From Chryseobacterium nepalense (GTDB taxonomy: Bacteria; Bacteroidota; Bacteroidia; Flavobacteriales; Weeksellaceae): DNA of 64,000 nt. Under the pieces are notes generated by a model. That model was not told the DNA's origin, did no database searches, and worked only from the letters and a program-made list of their open reading frames with translations. Of the stretch, positions 58,656-64,000 are shown piece by piece. The translations under genes were made by a program, and so were the position numbers. Position 1 is the stretch's first letter. Every line of letters starts with the position of its first letter. Location: the NCBI RefSeq assembly GCF_023195755.1, contig NZ_CP096203.1, positions 3,596,001-3,660,000 on the forward strand. The letters run 5' to 3'.

Positions 58656-60026
58656 ATGATAAATAAACTTAAGATCACTTTTCTTTTTGGAATTTTCATC
58701 ATCTTGTTTGGTGCAAATTCGCTGAATGCTCAGCTGAAACAAGGAGATTTAGTGGATGGTATTGCTGCTGTAATCGGTGATGAAATTGTTCTGGAGTCTG
58801 ACGTAAATGAGCAGATGAACTATGCAAAACAGCAGGGAACTACCAATATTGATAAGTGTGAATTTTTGGAAAACCTTCTCAATAATAAGCTTCTGGTATA
58901 TGAAGCAAGAAAAGATACACTGATCGAAAACCGTTCTGCAGCAATTAAAGAACAGGCTAACGGAAAATATCAACAGTTGCTGTCACAGTTTCCTGATGAA
59001 AAAACAATGCTTGCGGCTTATAAATTCAGAAACGGCTATGAAATGAAAAATGCCATCGAGAAAATCGATACGGATCAATATTATGCACAGGCAAAATACC
59101 AGAGAATTACAGAAAAAGCAGACGTTACTCCAAATGAGGTAACGGATTTCTACAACATGTACAAAACCCAGCTTCCGGAAATAAAAGATGAGGTTTCTTT
59201 ATCACAGATTATGATGTATCCTAAACTTACTGAATCTCATAAGGAGGATCTCATCAACAGACTGAAAAAGATTAAAAAGGATATTGAAGGAGGAGAAAGC
59301 TTTGAAAGCCAGGCAAGAATCTATTCAGAAGACCCGGGATCTGCTTCAAATGGAGGACTTATGAAAAATATTTCTAAAGGACAGATGGTAAAACCTTTTG
59401 AAGCAGCTGCACTGAATCTTCAGGAAGGCGAAATTTCAGATCCGATAGAATCAGAATTCGGTTATCATATCATACAGCTGGTGAGAAAAGCAGGTAAGAT
59501 CTATGATGCAAGACATATTCTTTTAATGGCAACTCCTACGGATGAAGAAATTAAAACAGCAAAAGTGAAATTAGACAGCATCAGAGGATTGATTTCCAGT
59601 GGTAAAATTACCTTTAAAGATGCTGCTTTCAGATTCTCAGACGATAAAAGAACAAAGTTCAATGCCGGAGTAATCCCTGGATCAGATGGTTCCAGCAAAA
59701 TAGAAAGAGAATCTGTTCCGGGAACCATCAGTTATGAGCTGGCTGGTCTTAATAAAGGAGATATTACCAATGCATTCGATGATAAAGACGAAAGAGACAG
59801 AAAAGTTGTAAAGATCATCAAGATTGAAGATGTAATTCCTTCACACCAGATCACCCTGGAAACGGATTATGACAGAATCAAACAAATGGCTCTTAACAAG
59901 AGAAGAAGTGAAATGGTGGAAAAGTTTGTTAATTCAAAACTTCCAACAACATTTATTTCCATAGACGGACGTTATAACGACTGCGCCTTCAAAGGAAACT
60001 GGAAGAAAGACGCCATCAAAAAATAA
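58656..60026 (+). CDS. surA: SurA-like periplasmic peptidyl-prolyl isomerase
   Basis: A 456-aa exported foldase. The signal peptide (about 1-25, ending SLNAQ) is followed by a SurA N-terminal helical domain (VDGIAAVIGDEIVLESDVNEQM) and two parvulin domains. The first has VSLSQIMMYP, SFESQARIYSEDPGSASNGG and EFGYHIIQLV; the second has DARHILLMATP and ITFKDAAFRFSDDKRTKFNAG. It should help outer-membrane protein folding in the periplasm. Terminator directly after. Confidence 0.9.
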   Translation: MINKLKITFLFGIFIILFGANSLNAQLKQGDLVDGIAAVIGDEIVLESDVNEQMNYAKQQGTTNIDKCEFLENLLNNKLLVYEARKDTLIENRSAAIKEQANGKYQQLLSQFPDEKTMLAAYKFRNGYEMKNAIEKIDTDQYYAQAKYQRITEKADVTPNEVTDFYNMYKTQLPEIKDEVSLSQIMMYPKLTESHKEDLINRLKKIKKDIEGGESFESQARIYSEDPGSASNGGLMKNISKGQMVKPFEAAALNLQEGEISDPIESEFGYHIIQLVRKAGKIYDARHILLMATPTDEEIKTAKVKLDSIRGLISSGKITFKDAAFRFSDDKRTKFNAGVIPGSDGSSKIERESVPGTISYELAGLNKGDITNAFDDKDERDRKVVKIIKIEDVIPSHQITLETDYDRIKQMALNKRRSEMVEKFVNSKLPTTFISIDGRYNDCAFKGNWKKDAIKK

Positions 60027-60028
60027 AA

Positions 60029-60061
60029 AAAAACCTTCAGAATTTTCTGAAGGTTTTTTTT
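60029..60061 (+). terminator. Terminator after the SurA-like gene
   Basis: A 12-bp stem AAACCTTCAGAA/TTCTGAAGGTTT with a TT loop and a following T run. Confidence 0.85.
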
Positions 60062-60105
60062 ATTCGAAATTCCCGATAAATCCTGGTTTTTATTATTTTT
60101 ACAGC

Positions 60106-61095
60106 ATGAGCAATTTTATAGATTTCAATTCGGCTAAAAAGCTTCATGAAATGCAGCAGGGTCAAAACAGAATCACCCAACTTTTTAATATTCAGTATCC
60201 GGTCATTCAGGGCGGGATGATCTGGCATTCGGGATGGAGACTTGCTTCGGCAGTATCTAATTGCGGCGGTCTGGGCCTTATTGGGGCAGGAAGCATGTAT
60301 CCCGATGTATTACGTGAAAATATCAGAAAATGTAAACAGGCAACAGATAAACCTTTCGGGGTGAATGTTCCGATGCTTTATCCGAATATTGATGAGATAA
60401 TACAGATTATACTGGAAGAAGGGATAAAGATTGTTTTTACATCAGCCGGAAATCCTAAAACATACACTGAAACGTTACAGAAAGAAGGGTTGAAAGTAGC
60501 TCACGTAGTTTCATCCACCAAATTTGCCATCAAATGCGAAGAAGCCGGAGTAGACGCGATAGTGGCAGAAGGCTTTGAAGCCGGAGGTCACAATGGAAGG
60601 GACGAAACCACCACTTTCTGCCTGATTCCAAACGTGAAAAAACATATTTCAAAACCTTTGATCGCGGCCGGAGGTATTGCTTTAGGTTCACAGATGAAAG
60701 CAGCAATGATTCTGGGAGCAGACGCAGTACAGATCGGCTCCCGTTTTGCAGCAACTGCTGAAGCAAGTGCCCACGATAACTGGAAGAGAAAAATAACTGA
60801 GCTTCAGGAAGGAGATACACATCTTACGCTGAAGGAACTGGCTCCTGTAAGAATGGTTAAAAATAAGTTTTTCAACGAACTGGAAGATATTTATATTGCC
60901 GGAAGAAATAAAGATCTGCTGATCGCATCCCTGGGGCGTGCAAGAGCAAAAAAAGGAATGTTTGAAGGAGATATGGAGGAAGGCGAACTGGAAATCGGGC
61001 AAGTTTCCGCTTTAATTGATGAAGTACTTCCCGTAGATAAAGTATTCAATAATTTATTGGAAGAATTCAGGAACACAGGCAACCCGGTTTTGTAA
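60106..61095 (+). CDS. Nitronate monooxygenase / FabK-like flavoprotein
   Basis: A 329-aa TIM-barrel FMN enzyme. NIQYPVIQGGMIWHSGWRLASAVSNCGGLGLIGAGSM at the start, FGVNVPMLYP, then the GFEAGGHNGRD loop with catalytic His and AAGGIALGSQMKAAMILGADAVQIGSRF (FMN phosphate site) at about 185-215 are seen. Family members are either nitronate monooxygenases or FabK enoyl-ACP reductases; sequence alone does not decide. It is monocistronic or coupled to the hydrolase 12 bases downstream. Confidence 0.85.
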   Translation: MSNFIDFNSAKKLHEMQQGQNRITQLFNIQYPVIQGGMIWHSGWRLASAVSNCGGLGLIGAGSMYPDVLRENIRKCKQATDKPFGVNVPMLYPNIDEIIQIILEEGIKIVFTSAGNPKTYTETLQKEGLKVAHVVSSTKFAIKCEEAGVDAIVAEGFEAGGHNGRDETTTFCLIPNVKKHISKPLIAAGGIALGSQMKAAMILGADAVQIGSRFAATAEASAHDNWKRKITELQEGDTHLTLKELAPVRMVKNKFFNELEDIYIAGRNKDLLIASLGRARAKKGMFEGDMEEGELEIGQVSALIDEVLPVDKVFNNLLEEFRNTGNPVL

Positions 61096-61107
61096 TAGTT
61101 TAAATTA

Positions 61108-61878
61108 ATGGAGAGAAGGATTATTGATGTAAACGGTAAAAAATTGTATGCAGAATATAGTAATTCATATGAAAATAAACCCACCATTGTTTTTTTGCAT
61201 GATTCTTTAGGATCAGTGGAGCTTTGGAGGGATTTTCCTGAGAAACTGGCGGCTGAAACGGAATGCAATATTTTAATATATGATCGTCTTGGATATGGTC
61301 AATCTTTCCCGATGCCAACTTATGAAAGGGAAAATAATTACATGGAAACCGAAGCAGATGTCCTGAATGATTTGCTGAAGGTATTAAATATAAGGGAAGC
61401 CATTCTTTTCGGTCACAGTGATGGAGGGACTATCGCACTTATAACAGCCGCAAAGTACCCTGAAAAGATAACAGCGGTCATTTGTGAAGCGGGGCATATC
61501 TTTGTGGAAGATGTAACGGTAAAAGGTGTTGCTAATGCCTTACATGCTTATAAGACAACCAATCTTTCGGATCGTCTTCGGAAATACCATGGTAATCATG
61601 TAGAAATAATGGTTAAAGCCTGGACAGAAATCTGGCTGAGTGGCAGATTCCGAGACTGGAATATAGAATATTTACTTAAAGATATATATGCTCCTTTGTT
61701 TTTTATTCAGGGTGAAAATGATGAATATGGAACATTAGAGCAGGTGCAGAAAACACTTTCCGGAGTGAGCGGAACTTCTGAGAAACTGATTATTCCGGGT
61801 ATTGGCCATACTCCGCACAAAGAAGTTCCTGAGATGGTTTTGAAAAAATCGGCGGAGTTTATAAGTTCAATTATTTAA
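61108..61878 (+). CDS. Alpha/beta-hydrolase
   Basis: A 256-aa serine hydrolase. The oxyanion region FLHDSLGSVELWRDFP, the nucleophile elbow GHSDGGTIALI, and the C-terminal Asp (IQGENDEYGTLEQV) and His (IPGIGHTPHKEV) complete the triad. It is typical of C-C hydrolases and haloperoxidase-like enzymes; the substrate is unknown. It starts 12 bases after the flavoprotein. Confidence 0.85.
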   Translation: MERRIIDVNGKKLYAEYSNSYENKPTIVFLHDSLGSVELWRDFPEKLAAETECNILIYDRLGYGQSFPMPTYERENNYMETEADVLNDLLKVLNIREAILFGHSDGGTIALITAAKYPEKITAVICEAGHIFVEDVTVKGVANALHAYKTTNLSDRLRKYHGNHVEIMVKAWTEIWLSGRFRDWNIEYLLKDIYAPLFFIQGENDEYGTLEQVQKTLSGVSGTSEKLIIPGIGHTPHKEVPEMVLKKSAEFISSII

Positions 61879-61885
61879 CTCAATT

Positions 61886-61950
61886 AATATTGCATTCCCC
61901 TTCTTTGGAAGGGTGGATCAATTTCTCAGAAAATTGAGACGGGGTTGTCA
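61886..61950. repeat. Intergenic repeat (CCCCTTCTTTGGAAGGGTGG type)
   Basis: Spacer with GCATTCCCCTTCTTTGGAAGGGTGGATC and AATTTCTCAGAAAATTGAGACGGGGTTGTC. It contains two inverted pairs (CCCCTTC/GAAGGGT; ATTTTCTGAG/CTCAGAAAAT) and is the form of a common flavobacterial spacer repeat known from memory. Confidence 0.5.
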
Positions 61951-61962
61951 ACAAACGCAAAA

Positions 61963-62580
61963 CTAAAGTCCGTCAATTTCAGACAAAATGTTTTTTCTGG
62001 CTTGCCGTTCATATTTCGCTTTAAAATACTCTGTTTTAAAAATACTTTCCGATTCCAGGAAATGCCGCAGCACTTTTTTTCTTCCCGGATTATAAAGAAA
62101 ATCGGGATAAACAGAATATTCCTTTCTTATTTTTTGAGTATAGTCTTTATAATTTTCAGGCTCTTGCCCAAGAACCGAAAGGTCAGCATCCACTAGATAA
62201 TCCGTATCATTATCGCCCGATTTCTGATGAAACTTGGTAGTCATAATCTGTTGTGAAATTTTTTCAATAAATCCTGCTTCTGCACCAATTTGCTGGAGGT
62301 GCTTTTCTGAAAACCGCGCACTTTTTTCTTCATTTGATTTTGAAGAAGCATCATAAATTACATCATGGTAAAAAACAGAAAATGAGATAATAGGATAATT
62401 TTCAATGTCATCTTTCACTTTGTCCAATTCGGAGAACATATTTTCAAGATGGTTAAAATTGTGATAATGTCTGCCTTTTTCGGTATATCTTTTTTCAATT
62501 TCAGTCCAAAAACCTTCAATAAGATGGAGATCCTGGGTGTATAAAAGACTGTTTTGCAGAAATCTTTCTCTTAGCTGCAT
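61963..62580 (-). CDS. Predicted HD-superfamily metal-dependent phosphohydrolase
   Basis: A 205-aa protein. An N-terminal YTEKGRHYHNFNHLENMFSELDKV (Y-H-N-H) and the metal-site FSVFYHDVIYDASSKSNEEKSA are the conserved parts of the COG4339 HD-like family; MTTKFHQKSGDNDTDYLVDADLSVLG gives the last His and Asp. The substrate is unknown. Its product is read away from the hydrolase gene. Confidence 0.78.
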   Translation of the reverse strand: MQLRERFLQNSLLYTQDLHLIEGFWTEIEKRYTEKGRHYHNFNHLENMFSELDKVKDDIENYPIISFSVFYHDVIYDASSKSNEEKSARFSEKHLQQIGAEAGFIEKISQQIMTTKFHQKSGDNDTDYLVDADLSVLGQEPENYKDYTQKIRKEYSVYPDFLYNPGRKKVLRHFLESESIFKTEYFKAKYERQARKNILSEIDGL

Positions 62581-62597
62581 TGTAAAACATTTTAAAT

Positions 62598-62622
62598 AAA
62601 AAAAGGAACTTTAAAAAGTTCC
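62598..62622 (-). terminator. Terminator overlapping the rhodanese stop
   Basis: Arms GGAACTTT (62605-62612) and AAAGTTCC (62615-62622) include the last codons and stop of the rhodanese gene, and a run of A before it gives T on the minus strand. Confidence 0.6.
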
Positions 62623-62910
62623 CTGATTTGCATCGATAGCCTGCTTCAGCTCTGCCCAGCCTCCGCCGTTATAGCCTTCCTTAAGGCCTTGTGTGTTAAG
62701 ATATTCTAAAGCCTTTCCGCTTCTGTTTCCGCTTCTGCAGAAAATAATTACGGGCTTCTCTATAGACAGGATTTCTTCTTGTCTGTCTTCCACTTCCCCC
62801 AAAGGAATATTTTTAGCGCCCTCAATACTTCCGTCCATTTCAAGCTCCATGGGCTCACGAACGTCGATTAATGCATAATTTCCTGATTTTAAAACTTCTG
62901 ATAGAGACAT
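62611..62910 (-). CDS. Single-domain rhodanese
   Basis: A 99-aa sulfurtransferase domain. It has the catalytic loop FCRSGNRSG with the active Cys, and the conserved start YALIDVREPMELEMDGSIEGAKNIPLG, plus GGWAELK near the end. Single-domain rhodaneses such as GlpE or PspE carry sulfane sulfur. It is minus-strand upstream of the HD gene with its terminator hairpin overlapping the stop. Confidence 0.92.
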   Translation of the reverse strand: MSLSEVLKSGNYALIDVREPMELEMDGSIEGAKNIPLGEVEDRQEEILSIEKPVIIFCRSGNRSGKALEYLNTQGLKEGYNGGGWAELKQAIDANQGTF

Positions 62911-63008
62911 ATATTAATATTTTAGAATTATTTGTTGAAAATGAACTATTGAAAACAGATATACAGCAATTCAATCTTCAAATCTTAAACAAATTTATAA
63001 AATAATCT

Positions 63009-63016
63009 TAGTTTTG
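63009..63016 (+). promoter_or_regulatory. -7 box TAGTTTTG upstream of queG
   Basis: Exact TAnnTTTG 12 bases before ATG 63029. It overlaps the upstream in-frame TTG (63014), which excludes that as a start. Confidence 0.55.
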
Positions 63017-63028
63017 CAAGGTAAAATT

Positions 63029-63979
63029 ATGAATTCAAACGCTGAAAAATATTCACAGTTGATAAAAGCCAGGGCAAAAAGTTTTGGCTTCCAGAGTTGT
63101 GGTATTTCTAAAGCTGATTTTCTGGAAGAAGATGCAAAGCCTCTTGAAGAATGGCTGAAGAGCAATTTTCATGGCGAAATGAAGTACATGGAAAATTATT
63201 TCGATAAAAGACTAGATCCGAGGCTATTGGTAGAAGGCTCAAAATCGGTAATTTCTCTTTCTTATAACTACTTTCCCGAAGAGAAAATTCAGACACTGGA
63301 CAATTTTAAAATCTCAAAATATGCATATGCCGAAGATTATCATGAAGTCATCAAAGATATTCTCAGAGAAATGGTTTCTGGGCTGCAAGAGGAGATCGGG
63401 GAATTTGCTTTTCGGGTATTTGTAGATTCGGCGCCGGTTCTGGAAAGGAGCTGGGCCAGAAAGTCAGGAATAGGCTGGGTTGGAAAAAATGCCAACCTGA
63501 TTACGAAACAGAGCGGTTCATTTTATTTCCTTGCAGAAATTATTTGCGATCTGGAATTAATTCCAGACCATCCCACCACAGATCATTGCGGAACCTGCAG
63601 GAAATGTATTGATGCATGTCCTACAAATGCCATCGTTTCCGATAAGCTGATTGATGGGAGCAAATGTATTTCTTACGCTACAATTGAGCTGAAAAATGAA
63701 ATTCCCGATTATTTTAAAGATAAAATGGATGATTGGATGTTTGGTTGCGATGTATGCCAGGATGTTTGCCCCTGGAACCGATTTTCAGCGCCTACAAAGC
63801 AGAAAAAATTTGCCCCGAATGATGCATTGAAAAATTTTAAAAAAGGTGAATGGAAAGAACTTACGCAGGAGCTTTTTTCGGAAATCTTCAGGAAATCTCC
63901 TGTTAAGAGAACAAAGTTTGCCGGATTAAAACGGAATATTGAATTTCTGGAAAAGAATAATAAACCTGGAGATTTTTAG
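63029..63979 (+). CDS. queG: Epoxyqueuosine reductase QueG
   Basis: 316 aa from ATG 63029. It is a cobalamin-dependent iron-sulfur enzyme that reduces epoxyqueuosine to queuosine in tRNA. The two 4Fe-4S motifs [16 protein letters not shown] and [14 protein letters not shown] are near 190-205 and 240-255, with [27 protein letters not shown] in the B12-binding half. The family needs cobalamin, which gives a B12 consumer in the same window as the B12 riboswitch at 33.8-34.0 kb. Confidence 0.95.
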   Translation: MNSNAEKYSQLIKARAKSFGFQSCGISKADFLEEDAKPLEEWLKSNFHGEMKYMENYFDKRLDPRLLVEGSKSVISLSYNYFPEEKIQTLDNFKISKYAYAEDYHEVIKDILREMVSGLQEEIGEFAFRVFVDSAPVLERSWARKSGIGWVGKNANLITKQSGSFYFLAEIICDLELIPDHPTTDHCGTCRKCIDACPTNAIVSDKLIDGSKCISYATIELKNEIPDYFKDKMDDWMFGCDVCQDVCPWNRFSAPTKQKKFAPNDALKNFKKGEWKELTQELFSEIFRKSPVKRTKFAGLKRNIEFLEKNNKPGDF

Positions 63980-64000
63980 AGAGACAATTTCCTGTCTGGA

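Overview
The window looks like a chromosomal segment of a Chryseobacterium-like flavobacterium (Bacteroidota, Weeksellaceae). It is AT-rich with TAnnTTTG-type -7 promoter boxes and few Shine-Dalgarno sequences. It carries the gliding lipoprotein GldD, a Bacteroidota-style MoxR/Bat operon, YfhO, a mevalonate-pathway decarboxylase, many outer-membrane and SPII-lipoprotein genes, and dispersed flavobacterial intergenic repeats. I cannot name the species. No rRNA, tRNA, IS element, phage or CRISPR was seen.

Layout. 1-8 kb: the 3' end of glnS, an MFS transporter, a TonB-dependent receptor, a YpdA-like reductase, a small lipoprotein and a glycosyltransferase. 7.9-14 kb, mostly minus strand: a GxxExxY protein, YfhO, a DUF4834-like protein, a DUF6263-like lipoprotein, RlmB, a four-helix-bundle protein and a DinB-like protein, separated by palindromic AT-rich repeats. 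14.2-22.2 kb, plus strand: the Bat operon (moxR, a GNAT gene with a frameshifted end, DUF58, a BatD-like membrane protein, batA, batB, batC, batD). 22.2-23.1 kb: MarC and a small membrane protein. 23.1-28.5 kb, minus strand: isochorismate synthase, an outer-membrane barrel, an ECF sigma factor fused to a membrane tail, a lipoprotein, a MenI-like thioesterase and an acyltransferase. 28.5-38.5 kb: a predicted 20-residue peptide unit, PspC/PadR, a P450, an HD hydrolase, a thioesterase behind a cobalamin riboswitch, a small ABC unit and a MutS2-like ATPase. 38.7-46.7 kb: a secreted repeat protein, a GNAT, a YceI-porin-YceI operon, ung and lipoproteins. 47-50 kb: MscS, PdxJ and an esterase.

The most interesting locus is 50.1-52.7 kb. 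Two paralogous microviridin-type precursor peptides, with a PFFASFLEKQ leader helix and a TxKYPSD core, are followed by a strong terminator and two ATP-grasp ligases. This is a graspetide (omega-ester/amide peptide) cluster with an altered acidic tail, no adjacent exporter, and a second conserved TKPxxD motif in both precursors.

52.8-64 kb, mostly plus strand: an epimerase and acyl-CoA ligase pair, mvaD, gldD, a PfkB kinase, a SurA-like foldase, a FabK/NMO-like flavoprotein and a hydrolase, then an HD protein and a rhodanese on minus, and queG. Other points of note are a cobalamin riboswitch with no obvious B12 gene behind it, six genes whose promoter box sits only 3-6 nt before the start codon (apparently leaderless mRNAs), and an unlisted 20-aa amphipathic peptide with its own promoter and terminator. 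All functional calls rest on reading motifs by eye; no database search was possible.
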